Shown here: piece after piece, positions 25,523 to 34,916 of the stretch | Numbering within the stretch: the stretch's first letter is position 1 | Layout: the number at the start of each line of letters is the position of its first letter | DNA from: Clostridium sp. UBA4548 | Lineage (GTDB): Bacteria; Bacillota; Clostridia; Clostridiales; Clostridiaceae | Length of the DNA stretch: 64,000 nucleotides | NCBI RefSeq assembly: GCF_002387895.1 | Contig: NZ_DGLI01000028.1 | Location: 124,001 to 188,000 of the forward strand | Direction of reading: 5' to 3' | The notes under the pieces: model-generated | The model's database searches: none | What the model saw: only the letters and a program-made list of their open reading frames with translations | What the model was told of the DNA's origin: nothing | Program-made: the position numbers and the translations under genes

Positions 25523-27700
25523 TTATTGCTCTTCTTTCATTAAAGTTTCAATTATGAAAGACGCCACATGGTGACCTTTGCTTCCACGACCAAAACCTGC
25601 ATCCATTCCATTAGCTACAGCAATTTCATTAGTAACTTGAGTTCCTCCACAAGCTAATATGAATTTGTCTCTAACGCCTTTTTCAATACAAAGATCATTT
25701 AATTTCCTCATATTCTTCATATGAACATCATTATGAGTAATAATTGTACTCATTAAAATTGCATCAGCCTTTGTTTCAATAGCTGCATCAATAAGCTTTT
25801 CTACTGGGCATGAAGTTCCAAGGTAAACAGCTTCAATACCGTACTTTTCTATACCACCGTGTTTAATGTCAATTACTTCTCTTAAGCCAACAGAGTGCTC
25901 ATCCTCTCCTGCAGTAGCTGCTACTACTTTAACTGGATGCTTTTTAACATAATCTCTCATTACATCATCTGCAAGGATTTCTTTCACCTCAGGAAGCTTT
26001 AATTCATCTCTAACAATTTTAAAGTTAACTCTTCCTTTAATTTCAACTAAAGTTCCTTCAGCATCCTGCATTACTTGCTTATGGATAATTTCCACATCTG
26101 TTAAGTTCATGTTTTTACCCATTTCAAGAGCTGCTGCTTCTGCAATTCTCGGGTCTTCTGGAATGAATAGAGTTACAGATACATAACCATCCTTTTTCCA
26201 CTCAACCTCTGGTACAATGGTTCCATCTTCCTTAACTTTTTCCATTCTCTTAATAACATTATCTTCTTCATCTAACTCATCAATGTAAACAATCTTGCTT
26301 CTATCACAGAAAGTACATCCTTTTATTGCATCACAAGCATGCTCATATTTTTCTGGCACATTGTTGTAACCAAAATGAGCACAAACTGGTGCAAAGTAAT
26401 CCTTATCTCTTGGAACTACAGTATCCACTGCAAGTCCTCCATCTATTTTACGAGCAATACCATCACCGTTTCTTGCTGGATATTCACCAGAGTCAACGAA
26501 GAAGCCATCTTCAACTGCTTTGAAGTATCCGCCATTCTCAATGATTTCTTCTAAAAATAATACGGCTCTTTCTTTAAGCTCTCTAACTTTTTCTGGTAGG
26601 TATCCTTCTTTTTTAAGTTCTACCATATCCATTAATCCATCCATTCCAATTAGGGCTTGTTTTGCAGTGTTTACTGCATGAATGTTATTGTAATGCCATG
26701 GCACGTTTCTTCCTTCATCAGGAGTAATTGTACTTTGAATATCAGCTGAAGTAAGTTCAGAGATTAATAAGTTTAAGCTGTGAGTTACTGTAGCCTCTCT
26801 TGTACAAGAATCCATATACTTAGTATTCATTTGAGCTCTCATTTTATAATTTCTAAATAAGTCTCTTAGTGCCACTGCATAAGGTAAGTCATATCTTAAG
26901 CATGGAGCTGGTGGCGCTGTTGGTGGTACTGTTGAAAGAGCAATATTACTTGGTTTCATTCCTACCATTTCAGAGTATTTAGAGTTTATAGCATGTTGAA
27001 CCATAAGCTCTGGCATTACCATGTAACCTTTCATTGCTGTTGCGTTGGCATTATGAGCTCCGTCTATTTGAAGCATATCTGCCCAAGCCATCATGTGCTT
27101 AGCTACAGCTGCATCTACGAAGGATCTTACCATGTTAATATTTCTATATAAAACATTGTATTGTGGGTCTTGGTGAGCACCATTAACTCCCTCTTCAGCA
27201 AACATAACTGCGATGTCTGGACCTGCAACCCCTGATACGTAAGAGTGGAAGTTAATTTCTCTTCCTACTTCTTCTTCTATTAAATCAATAGCTTTTCTTG
27301 TAGCTCTTACTTCTTTTCTTGTAATTGGAACTCCACCGATTCCTTCTGGTGAACCTTCAATTAATCCATCGTAATGGCTTTGTCCAGCAGTTCTAATAAC
27401 CATAATGTGGTCAGCTCCATGCCATGCAGCCATTCTCATTCTTCTTATATCATCTTCAAATCTTCCTGAAGCAATCTCAGTAGTTATTACTGGTTTTGGT
27501 TGAGGATCTATGTTATTAAAGCTTCTTGCTGATGGAAGAGCTTTACTATTTTTAAGTGGTTTTGTGATTTCTTTGTACTCAAATTCTCCCATTGGTTCAT
27601 TGTGAGCTTCTCTCCAATGCCAACCTCTTCTCTTTGGCTCATACTTATCTAAATCCTTAAGTATCTCTTCCACATTTATTTTTTTGTTTTCTTCTAGCAT
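25523..27700 (-). CDS. oraE: D-ornithine 4,5-aminomutase, large subunit OraE
   Basis: Catalytic subunit (725 residues) of the adenosylcobalamin and PLP-dependent aminomutase that turns D-ornithine into 2,4-diaminopentanoate. A TIM-barrel mutase domain covers most of the protein. The C-terminal Rossmann domain carries the B12 base-off motif DEHSVGL near 620 and GTSCPVEKLIDAAIE. The lysine expected to hold PLP in this family lies in the B12 domain, probably around KADAILMS. It overlaps oraS by one base (TAATG). Length and order match the Clostridium sticklandii enzyme. Confidence 0.96.
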   Translation of the reverse strand: MLEENKKINVEEILKDLDKYEPKRRGWHWREAHNEPMGEFEYKEITKPLKNSKALPSARSFNNIDPQPKPVITTEIASGRFEDDIRRMRMAAWHGADHIMVIRTAGQSHYDGLIEGSPEGIGGVPITRKEVRATRKAIDLIEEEVGREINFHSYVSGVAGPDIAVMFAEEGVNGAHQDPQYNVLYRNINMVRSFVDAAVAKHMMAWADMLQIDGAHNANATAMKGYMVMPELMVQHAINSKYSEMVGMKPSNIALSTVPPTAPPAPCLRYDLPYAVALRDLFRNYKMRAQMNTKYMDSCTREATVTHSLNLLISELTSADIQSTITPDEGRNVPWHYNNIHAVNTAKQALIGMDGLMDMVELKKEGYLPEKVRELKERAVLFLEEIIENGGYFKAVEDGFFVDSGEYPARNGDGIARKIDGGLAVDTVVPRDKDYFAPVCAHFGYNNVPEKYEHACDAIKGCTFCDRSKIVYIDELDEEDNVIKRMEKVKEDGTIVPEVEWKKDGYVSVTLFIPEDPRIAEAAALEMGKNMNLTDVEIIHKQVMQDAEGTLVEIKGRVNFKIVRDELKLPEVKEILADDVMRDYVKKHPVKVVAATAGEDEHSVGLREVIDIKHGGIEKYGIEAVYLGTSCPVEKLIDAAIETKADAILMSTIITHNDVHMKNMRKLNDLCIEKGVRDKFILACGGTQVTNEIAVANGMDAGFGRGSKGHHVASFIIETLMKEEQ

Positions 27701-28062
27701 TATTTATCCCCCCTAAATAATCCTGATACTTCATTCCAGCCTTTACCTTCTCCTAGTTCGCGTCCTGCTTCTAAATAGTTCATTCCTTTAAGCTCTGCAT
27801 ATTTTAAAACCACATTTCCCATACCTTTACCTAAAAGTTTTGCTTTCATGCCTTCTTGAACTATTTTTGAAGATTCAATACTTGAAAAGCCCATTCTTAA
27901 AAGTACAGATCTTTCTATGGAAGAAGATGTGTTGTTATAAGCTAAGTCCACCATTGGTCTAGCTATTTGTTCAGTTAGTGCCCAGAATCTTTCATATAAC
28001 TCCTCATCAGTTAAGTTTTTTAAATGCTCTCTTCTTTTTTGAAAATCATCTTCTCTTTTCAC
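27700..28062 (-). CDS. oraS: D-ornithine 4,5-aminomutase, small subunit OraS
   Basis: Small partner of OraE, about 120 residues, mostly helical and charged (KREDDFQKRREHLKNLTDEEL at the start region; LRMGFSSIESSKIV in the middle). The start is probably GTG (MKREDD) with GGGGGG seven bases before it; an upstream TTG would place that site inside the gene. The length then fits known OraS proteins near 121 residues. It is adjacent to ortB (about 20 bases) and coupled to oraE. Confidence 0.92.
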   Translation of the reverse strand: MKREDDFQKRREHLKNLTDEELYERFWALTEQIARPMVDLAYNNTSSSIERSVLLRMGFSSIESSKIVQEGMKAKLLGKGMGNVVLKYAELKGMNYLEAGRELGEGKGWNEVSGLFRGDK

Positions 28063-28081
28063 TTCTTTACCCCCCAATTAT

Positions 28082-29503
28082 TTATTTAACGAAAATGCCA
28101 TGGCTAGAAAGTATATCTACTACTTCCACCTTGCTTAATTTTGTTTCTTCACATAGGAAATCTATATCAAGAATATCTACTGTGTTGGTTTCTAGCTTTT
28201 TAATACTGTTTTTAATAAGGGATTTTCTGTACCCATTTAAATCTTTATCATCTACTTGAAGCATAGCTGGACTTTCTGGAAGCACAATATTTTTCCCTGG
28301 AACCTCTGTTTTTGGATCACCCTTAAGGATTTCTATGCCATTGTTCTTTGCAAAGGTAAGTTGAGGTAAAATGTGTTTTCCTGCTCCAGTGTATTCTGTT
28401 TCTTGAATCACTATAATTTCATCATTATCCATCTCTTGAGCTATTACAAAAGCTGCTGCAAGAGAAGTATTTCCTGCTGGTCCTCTTTCTAAGCCTTCAA
28501 GTTGAGCAAGAAGCTCTGTCATATAGAAAACTTGTCCTTGAGCTACCGTTACATATCTATCTAAATATCTAAGTGGTCTTGCTGCACTTCTTGGTACGTC
28601 ACTTCTATCTGGCCATACCATAAATGGTATTCCAAAACCAGTGTGTCCTGTAGTGAAGGATTTTCTGTTAAAGTCCTTATCACTTGCCATATGAAGTCCT
28701 TCTAAATTTACAGAAGCTCCTACCATTTTTGTATTTGTGGCTCCAGCCTTTATAAGACCTCTTGCTGTACCAGTTACGTTTCCACCACCAGCATGGGTTG
28801 CAATTACCACTTCTGGATCCTTACCGAATTTTTCTCTACATTGTGTTGCAATTTCATAACCTAAGGTTTCTACTCCTGCAATACCGTAAGAAGAGTATAA
28901 AGATGCGTTATAGAAGCCTGTTTCTTCTAATATGTTTAAGTAAGTATAGAAAAGCTCTGGACCTACAGTAAGCTGAAGCACCTCTGCTCCTAAACCTTCA
29001 CACTTTCTTCCTTTTTCTAAAATTTCTGGTTGACCTACTTTTTTAGAGTCATAACATTCTTGCACTATTATACATTTTAATCCTTGCATAGCTGCCTGAG
29101 ATGCAACCGCTGCTCCGTAGTTTCCTGAGGTTGCAGATGCAACTCCCTTATAGCCTCTTTGCTTTGCATCATAAACTGATACAGAGGCTCTTCTATCCTT
29201 AAAGCTTCCTGAAGGGTTACAGCTTTCATCCTTTATAAAAATTCTAGCTGCTTTTCCTGTTTTAGAAACTTTTCTTGCTAGGGCTGTGATATTTTTTAAC
29301 TCTAGAAGCGGAGTGTTACCTACCCCAACTTCCCTTTGAATTCTCATGATGTCACTTAAGGAATATCCAGTGTCTCTCATCATAGCTTCATAATCAAAAG
29401 CTAAGGCTCCTTTTTCATACTTACTAAAGTCAATTCCTACTGACTTTATCATTATTTCATTTTTTCTCTCCATGAGAGCTTCATATTTATTCACCTTATT
29501 CAC
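28082..29503 (-). CDS. ortB: 2-amino-4-oxopentanoate thiolase, beta subunit OrtB
   Basis: PLP subunit of the two-part thiolase that cleaves 2-amino-4-oxopentanoate with CoA to alanine and acetyl-CoA. The 473-residue protein has a threonine-synthase-like fold: PLP lysine in ESCNPSGSFKDRRASV near 100-115, a phosphate loop ATSGNYGAAVASQAAM, and the glycine-rich ATHAGGGNVTGTARG. GPAGNTSLAAAF near 360 is also typical. The start is a GTG; two in-frame GTGs nine bases apart are both possible. Order ortA-ortB-oraS-oraE supports the call. Confidence 0.93.
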   Translation of the reverse strand: MNKVNKYEALMERKNEIMIKSVGIDFSKYEKGALAFDYEAMMRDTGYSLSDIMRIQREVGVGNTPLLELKNITALARKVSKTGKAARIFIKDESCNPSGSFKDRRASVSVYDAKQRGYKGVASATSGNYGAAVASQAAMQGLKCIIVQECYDSKKVGQPEILEKGRKCEGLGAEVLQLTVGPELFYTYLNILEETGFYNASLYSSYGIAGVETLGYEIATQCREKFGKDPEVVIATHAGGGNVTGTARGLIKAGATNTKMVGASVNLEGLHMASDKDFNRKSFTTGHTGFGIPFMVWPDRSDVPRSAARPLRYLDRYVTVAQGQVFYMTELLAQLEGLERGPAGNTSLAAAFVIAQEMDNDEIIVIQETEYTGAGKHILPQLTFAKNNGIEILKGDPKTEVPGKNIVLPESPAMLQVDDKDLNGYRKSLIKNSIKKLETNTVDILDIDFLCEETKLSKVEVVDILSSHGIFVK

Positions 29504-29516
29504 CTACTTCCTTACA

Positions 29517-29807
29517 CTATTTAAAAATCATTTCCTTTGCTTGCTTTCCTACATATGCGATCTCACTTACATATCTACCAAAATCATGAGTGTAAGCTGG
29601 CTCTACTGCGGTTACTACCCCTCTAACTTTTCTTCCACTAGGAGTTTCAACTTCTGTTTCTTCTCCTAGGTTACATTCTGCTGTAGTAAAACCTCTAACC
29701 CACATCATAAGTGGAGTACTTTTTGTTTCCTCTGGTATAACAGGTGATCTATCCTCTGGATCTAAAACTTTGTTTGTTATCTCAACGAAAGTTCCTACCT
29801 TAATCAA
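29517..29807 (-). CDS. ortA: 2-amino-4-oxopentanoate thiolase, alpha subunit OrtA
   Basis: Small non-PLP partner of OrtB, about 96 residues. A TTG start with GGAGGTGG upstream gives the protein start IKVGTFVEITNKVL, the normal family beginning; a longer reading frame upstream has no ribosome site. The middle part PLMMWVRGFTTAECNLG and the tail FGRYVSEIAYVG are typical. It ends 13 bases before the ortB start. The gap from ord is about 240 bases and holds no clear promoter, so it is probably on the same transcript. Confidence 0.9.
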   Translation of the reverse strand: MIKVGTFVEITNKVLDPEDRSPVIPEETKSTPLMMWVRGFTTAECNLGEETEVETPSGRKVRGVVTAVEPAYTHDFGRYVSEIAYVGKQAKEMIFK

Positions 29808-30048
29808 GTTATCCACCTCCAAAATTCTTTTAATATTTATTTTATTTACCCATATTTCTCTCATAAATTCTCAATTTATATATAGCTGAAAGTAACTTTA
29901 TAATATGCTTCCTTGGATTAAATCTCTCATATATTTTTGAAATTTACTCCAAGGAAGTTTAATTTAAATTCTAAATTAATTTTATATATCTTACTGGCTT
30001 TTACCCATAAAGCCCTCTAATTTACTAACTTAAATTTAACACTCTATA

Positions 30049-31095
30049 TTATCTCTTTATAAAAGTTCTAAAGTCTCCCATAATAGCTCTTGGTACTGGT
30101 AAATCTATCATTGTTTTTAAGCCTGGATCTGCATTAATAACATGAGGAATCATATTAACGCACATAGCAATTGTACCAAGTCCTCCATCAACCTCTGGCT
30201 TAATAGACATATTAACTTCTGGCGTACCTTTTATAGTGATATAATCTCCTGTAAAGGTGCCTTCCATTTCAGGCTCAATTTGTTGTGGGTGGATCATGTC
30301 AATTTTAACCTGTCCATCTACAAAACCTTGTCCAGTCATGTTAACTCCTGCTACATCTCCAGCAGCTGCAAAACCAAATGGTGATTTTCTATCTACTGAT
30401 GTAACTATTGGAGACATTTGTTGCTCAAACTTATCAACCTTCCAGCCAATAGCATCAGCAATCATATTAATAGACTCAGAGAAACCAACGTGTCCTGCTA
30501 AGCTTCCATCTGCAACTCCTCTATTGAAATCATCTACCTTCATTCCAACTCCTTGCTCTTCCATTACTGCTGGTCCGAATGGTGATAGACTGTTTACTCT
30601 CTTAGCTTCAATGTGGTCTACATCTGTCATGCAGCCAGTTAAGCAAACTACTAATAAATCCATGATGAGTCCTGGGTTTATTCCTGTTCCAAGAATAGAA
30701 ACTCCATTTTCCTTAGCAATTTTATCTAGCTCTGCTGCAAGTTCTGGATTTTGAGCTTGTGGATAAGACATTTCTTCTGCAGTTGAAATTACATTTATTT
30801 TCTTCTCTAATACTTTCTTTAATCTTGGGAAAGCATTTTTAGTGAAAGAGTCTGTTGCACAAAGGCATATGTCACAGCACTTTTCAGTTAATACTTCATC
30901 TATGTTAGGATTTATTATAACCTCTGGTCTTTCTCCTCTTTCTACACCTAAAACTTCATAAATACTTCTGCCAGCTCTTTCTGGGTGTAAGTCACATACT
31001 CCTACTATATCTACACCTTTCTTCTTTAAAAGCATACGAGCCATTCCGCTTCCCATAGCCCCAAAGCCCCAAATTGCTACTTTAACATTTTCCAT
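30049..31095 (-). CDS. ord: 2,4-diaminopentanoate dehydrogenase
   Basis: NAD(P)-dependent enzyme that oxidises 2,4-diaminopentanoate to 2-amino-4-oxopentanoate. About 348 residues with the Rossmann motif VAIWGFGAMGSGMARML at the start and a dihydrodipicolinate-reductase-like second half. GTGINPGLIMDLL near 135 and FGFAAAGDVAGVN near 230 fit the family. The start is set at the second ATG, nine bases from the GGGGG ribosome site; the first, two codons earlier, is only three bases away. It is first in the operon, just after the -24/-12 promoter. Confidence 0.92.
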   Translation of the reverse strand: MENVKVAIWGFGAMGSGMARMLLKKKGVDIVGVCDLHPERAGRSIYEVLGVERGERPEVIINPNIDEVLTEKCCDICLCATDSFTKNAFPRLKKVLEKKINVISTAEEMSYPQAQNPELAAELDKIAKENGVSILGTGINPGLIMDLLVVCLTGCMTDVDHIEAKRVNSLSPFGPAVMEEQGVGMKVDDFNRGVADGSLAGHVGFSESINMIADAIGWKVDKFEQQMSPIVTSVDRKSPFGFAAAGDVAGVNMTGQGFVDGQVKIDMIHPQQIEPEMEGTFTGDYITIKGTPEVNMSIKPEVDGGLGTIAMCVNMIPHVINADPGLKTMIDLPVPRAIMGDFRTFIKR

Positions 31096-31143
31096 ATTCA
31101 TATTCCCCCTTATAATTTAATTTTCACTTTACTCTTTTAATAC

Positions 31144-31160
31144 AGCAATTTCCGTGCCAA
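31144..31160 (-). promoter_or_regulatory. Sigma-54 (-24/-12) promoter of the ornithine operon
   Basis: Minus strand TTGGCACGGAAATTGCT: the -24 GG and -12 GC are exactly ten bases apart and the boxes match consensus TGGCACG-N4-TTGC. It lies about 50 bases upstream of ord. A sigma-54 activator gene ends just upstream, so regulation by it is expected. Confidence 0.9.
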
Positions 31161-31316
31161 GTATTTTTGCGAAGAATTAGAAATTTCCTGTAGTTATAAC
31201 AATTATTTTGTATAATATTCTAAATATTTTAAATTTTATAATGAAGTTATTTTTCTACCGCAAAATTTTTTTCTTCATTCTTTGAAATAAAACAAGTTTA
31301 CTTACATAAACTTCAA

Positions 31317-31354
31317 ATAAAAAAGGGTAAATGCATATTTTTTTGCACTTACCC
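31317..31354 (-). terminator. Terminator of the sigma-54 activator gene
   Basis: Arms GGGTAAGTGCA / TGCATTTACCC (one mismatch) with an eight-base loop and a T6 run on the minus strand. It insulates the ornithine promoter from read-through. Confidence 0.88.
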
Positions 31355-31441
31355 TGCCGAATTTATGGCACCTGTATATTTTTAATAATTATTCACACTG
31401 TTATTTAACTATAATATTTAGAAATTAAAGTTTTCTTCCCA

Positions 31442-32800
31442 TTATAAATTGTATTTTTTTAATTTATATTGCAAATTCTGCCTAGAAATTTTTAGTTCTT
31501 CAGCTGTTCTAGTAATATTCTCTCCATTTTTTTTATATATTTTTGTTATTATGGCCTTTTCTACTTCCTCTAGATGGTTATTTAAAGATAAATCACCAGT
31601 AAACTTACTATCATTATTTAAATCTCCCACAATAGTAATTTTATTTTCAAAGAATTCTTTAGTTAGCACTTCCCCATCATCCACCATGTTCATAGCTGAT
31701 TCAATGGTATTTTTAAGTTCCCTGATATTTCCCGGCCAATTATATTCATAAAACTTTTTCCAAACCTCTTCACTAAGTCCCTTTATATTTTTAGAAAGAA
31801 GCGTGTTATAGTGACTTATAAAACTCTCTGTAATTTCTTTAATATCTTCTTTTCTTTCTCTAAGAGACGGTACATCAATTCTCATTACACTTAACCTATA
31901 ATAAAAATCTTTTCTAAGCTTTCCTTCTCTTATAAGTTTTTCTGGTTCTTCATTTAAGGTTGCAATAACTCTTACATCTATATCAATGATTTTATTGCTT
32001 CCAACAGGTCTTATATATCCATCTTGAAGTACTCTTAAAAGCTTAGATTGAAGATAAGGTTCCATGGAGTTAATTTCATCTAACAACACAGTTCCCCTAT
32101 GAGCTTCTTCAAATAGACCTTTTTTATTTTCTGCTCCTGTAAAGCCACCTTTCACAGTTCCAAATAGCATTCCTTCTAAAAGTGCACTAGGTATTGCTGC
32201 GCAATTTATAGGAATAAACGGTTTATCCTTTCTAATTCCATTATAATGGATGCTTTGAGCAAATAACTCTTTACCAGATCCAGTTTCCCCGTAAATTAGC
32301 ACAGAAGAATTTGAAAGACTTGCTTTTACAGCTTTATTTATTTCATTCCTTATTTTTGGGCTGTTCCCAATTATATCTTTAAAGGTGTAGTTATTTTCTT
32401 TTTCTTTTATCGCATTCTCTAGCATGCATATCTTTTCATTTAACTTTTTAAGCTGAGTCATATCTCTTGCAATTTCAATGGCAGCTACAGTTTTTCCCCC
32501 TATAACAACTGGCACTGTGGTGTTGATTGATGTAATGTTCTTACCATGATTATTGCTATATTGCTGAACTACATCTTTAAACTCCTCATTATTATTAAGG
32601 GCATTCATCAGTGTAGAGGTGCCTTCCATGCCCTTTAAATATTCATAAACTTTTTTGCCAAGAACATCTTCTCTTTTTAACCCTTCCATTGTTGCCATAG
32701 CAGTATTGTAATAAATAGTTTTGCCCTTACTATCGACTACATGTATTCCTTCTTTTAAGTTATTGATAAGATTTTCTAAAATACTTTCAATCTTATTCAT
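31442..32800 (-). CDS. Sigma-54-dependent activator of the ornithine operon
   Basis: Enhancer-binding protein of 452 residues: PAS sensor at about 1-115 (LKEGIHVVDSKGKTIYYN), AAA+ domain at about 140-375 with Walker A GETGSGKE (171-178), sigma-contact loop GGFTGA (218-223), Walker B GTVLLDEI (236-243), then a Fis-type helix-turn-helix at 415-452 (TAEELKISRQNLQYKLKKY). The sigma loop has Gly where most family members have Ala (GAFTGA). It is of the RocR/LevR-like clostridial type. Position next to the -24/-12 promoter implies control of ornithine use; the PAS ligand is unknown. Confidence 0.9.
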   Translation of the reverse strand: MNKIESILENLINNLKEGIHVVDSKGKTIYYNTAMATMEGLKREDVLGKKVYEYLKGMEGTSTLMNALNNNEEFKDVVQQYSNNHGKNITSINTTVPVVIGGKTVAAIEIARDMTQLKKLNEKICMLENAIKEKENNYTFKDIIGNSPKIRNEINKAVKASLSNSSVLIYGETGSGKELFAQSIHYNGIRKDKPFIPINCAAIPSALLEGMLFGTVKGGFTGAENKKGLFEEAHRGTVLLDEINSMEPYLQSKLLRVLQDGYIRPVGSNKIIDIDVRVIATLNEEPEKLIREGKLRKDFYYRLSVMRIDVPSLRERKEDIKEITESFISHYNTLLSKNIKGLSEEVWKKFYEYNWPGNIRELKNTIESAMNMVDDGEVLTKEFFENKITIVGDLNNDSKFTGDLSLNNHLEEVEKAIITKIYKKNGENITRTAEELKISRQNLQYKLKKYNL

Positions 32801-33106
32801 TCATATCCCCCATTTTATATTAATTAACTAAGTTAAATCCTTTATTTTGTGTTGTAACTAACTTATAAGTAATTAAATTAATATTATCTTAGTACAAATT
32901 AAGAATTAAAGTCCTTAACTTGCACATAAATCTCTTTTATTCTTTTAAGTGTTTTATAGCAGAGTAAAATTAATTGTAACCCGATATCTCTATATTTGAA
33001 TCACTATAATTTAATTATAATTATACCTTTGTAATTAATCAATTCTAACAAAGCAAATCTACTCTGCCACCTTTGAACTATGACTAAATCTTAATATTCT
33101 AACAGA
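32801..33106. other. Intergenic DNA between divergent genes
   Basis: No gene seen. It contains a distant pair of arms, GCAGAGTA near 32960 and TACTCTGC near 33060, that could pair or act as a regulator site. Promoters for the sigma-54 activator should lie at the left side, but none stands out. Confidence 0.35.
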
Positions 33107-33136
33107 TTACATTTTATTAAGTTTTTGATATATAAT
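33107..33136 (+). promoter_or_regulatory. Possible promoter of the ThrE exporter pair
   Basis: TTACAT (33107-33112) and TATAAT (33131-33136) are 18 bases apart on the plus strand, about 130 bases upstream of the first exporter start. The -35 box is only moderately good. Confidence 0.4.
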
Positions 33137-33264
33137 AACAATGATATAGATTTAAAAGGGAAATATTTCATATGTTTCTATATGAATGTCTTAAAGGCAT
33201 TAAAGTGTTTATTAAGTTTAATCATTTGATTTAATTCCCTATATTACTATAGGAGGTGTTTTCA

Positions 33265-34032
33265 ATGTATAATGATGAAATTGTCCATATAGCTGCTGAA
33301 GCTGGAAAAATAATGCTAGAAAATGGTGGAGAGACCTATAGAGTAGAACAAACTATTTCTATGATTTGTAATGCTTATAATATTAAATCAACTGAAAGCT
33401 TTGTTACCCCTACAGTAGTCATGATTTCTATCACAAATCAAATGGGGGAGACTACCACTGTTATAAGAAGAATTACTTCAAGAACAGTAGATCTTGAAAA
33501 AATAGCTGCAATAAATAATTTGTCTAGATCTTTGTATTCAAAACCTCTTTTGATGAAAGATTTAAAAGATGAAGTAAAAAAAATTGAAAGGCACCAAAGA
33601 TATGGTAATAAGATTACAATAATTGCTGCTGGTGTTACTACTTCCTTTTTCTCACTTTTATTCGGAGGAAATATTAGAGATTTCTTTATCTCCTTTATTG
33701 CAGGAATTTTAATTAAGCTCCTTAGTAATTATTTAGATAGATTAGATGTGAATGGGTTCTTTGTTAATGTATTAGGTGGTGCTTTAGCTGCCCTTATTGC
33801 TTTAATGGTTAGTACCTTCTTACCAGGCTTTAACGTAGATAAGATTATTATCGGTTCTATAATGCTTTTAGTTCCAGGTCTTGCTATAACTAATGGTATA
33901 CGTGATACCATTGCTGGTGACTTATTATCTGGATTATCTCGTTCCTTAGAAGCCCTGATGATTGCAGGCGCAATTGCAGCTGGAACAGGTATAGTATTTA
34001 AAACTTGGATATATATCTTTGGGGGAGTGTAA
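33265..34032 (+). CDS. Threonine/serine exporter, ThrE cytoplasmic/first membrane half
   Basis: Protein of 255 residues of the ThrE (DUF1212) family. The N-terminal soluble part (AAEAGKIMLENGGETYRVEQT, then ESFVTPTVVMISI) is the conserved domain; four to five helices follow from about 115 on, ending in VPGLAITNGIRDTIAGDLLSGLSR, the family signature. The start ATG has AGGAGG eight bases upstream; an earlier GTG overlaps this site. The second half is encoded by the next gene two bases on. In Corynebacterium both halves form one exporter polypeptide. Confidence 0.9.
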   Translation: MYNDEIVHIAAEAGKIMLENGGETYRVEQTISMICNAYNIKSTESFVTPTVVMISITNQMGETTTVIRRITSRTVDLEKIAAINNLSRSLYSKPLLMKDLKDEVKKIERHQRYGNKITIIAAGVTTSFFSLLFGGNIRDFFISFIAGILIKLLSNYLDRLDVNGFFVNVLGGALAALIALMVSTFLPGFNVDKIIIGSIMLLVPGLAITNGIRDTIAGDLLSGLSRSLEALMIAGAIAAGTGIVFKTWIYIFGGV

Positions 34033-34034
34033 TT

Positions 34035-34481
34035 ATGATAAGTGTTTTATATGCCTTTATTAGTTCCTTAGGTTTTGGCATTTTATTTAATGTACGGGGT
34101 AAAAACTTGATAATTGCTTCAATTGGTGGAGGACTTGGATGGCTTTTTTACCTAATAACTAAGAATTCTACTGGTTCGGAAATTGTAGCTTTATTCGTTG
34201 CTTCTATAGTTATAAGTGTGTTTTCAGAAATTTTTGCAAGAATAATGAAAAATCCTGTAACAATATTCTTAATCTGTGCTCTAATTCCCTTAGTTCCTGG
34301 AGGTGGTATGTACTATACAACCTTTGAAGCAGTTCAAGGTAATGTAAGCAAATCTATTGTTCTGGGCATCCAAACCCTTTTCAACGCCGCTTCCATTGCT
34401 GTAGGAATAATTTTAGTTTCTACTATAAGTAAAATTATAAATAAATTGAAGTTTAATAAATTAGAAAGTTTGAAGAAATAA
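34035..34481 (+). CDS. Threonine/serine exporter, ThrE second membrane half
   Basis: Protein of 148 residues of the ThrE_2 family, with about five helices. It has SSLGFGILFNVRGKNLIIASIGGGLGW near the start and the family block ALIPLVPGGGMYYTTF in the second half. It starts two bases after its partner gene, with GGGGGAG as ribosome site. Together the two halves should export threonine/serine or small peptides; the split layout is common in Firmicutes. Confidence 0.9.
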   Translation: MISVLYAFISSLGFGILFNVRGKNLIIASIGGGLGWLFYLITKNSTGSEIVALFVASIVISVFSEIFARIMKNPVTIFLICALIPLVPGGGMYYTTFEAVQGNVSKSIVLGIQTLFNAASIAVGIILVSTISKIINKLKFNKLESLKK

Positions 34482-34482
34482 T

Positions 34483-34521
34483 AAAAATCTAGTAAGATTT
34501 TAAAAATCTTACTAGATTTTT
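34483..34521 (+). terminator. Terminator of the ThrE exporter pair
   Basis: Long perfect hairpin (AAAAATCTAGTAAGATTT and its complement) with a plus-strand T7 run, directly after the stop codon. Confidence 0.9.
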
Positions 34522-34916
34522 TTGAAACTTTTAATTGTAGCTTTTAACCTTTATGTATTTTTTTAAGTATCCATAGCATTTACTTATAGTATCTACCTAT
34601 ACTTTTTAAACTTATACATATGTTTTATAACTTGAAGGAAAATTATATTGTTGATTGATTAGATTAGCTCTTAAACGTTATAATTTTAACACCTTAATTT
34701 TAATATATTAAAAAATACTTTCAATATTTATTATATATGAAAATCACACTTGATATTGTAACCTTATTTTTTCATTCACAGTTTCAATTTAGTTATTTGT
34801 TTCAACATTTCCATTTTGTATATTTATACTAATAAATATTATATTTTTATATCGATTTTGATACTAAACCTTAACATTATGTGTAAATAAATTTTATAAC
34901 TTATAACTTACTCATG
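34522..34916. other. Gene-poor AT-rich DNA
   Basis: About 400 bases with no supported gene, repeat or clear hairpin. Several A/T runs look like old promoter-type DNA, but no spaced -35/-10 pair with a gene was found. Confidence 0.4.

Noticed and set aside
31366..31371. Second TGGCAC motif near the sigma-54 activator gene, on the plus strand
   Set aside because: No GC at the -12 position ten bases on and no gene downstream in that direction.
32959..33067. Distant GCAGAGTA / TACTCTGC pairing between the activator and exporter genes
   Set aside because: Eight bases over a distance of about 95 is easily found by chance in DNA of this size; mentioned only in the intergenic entry.
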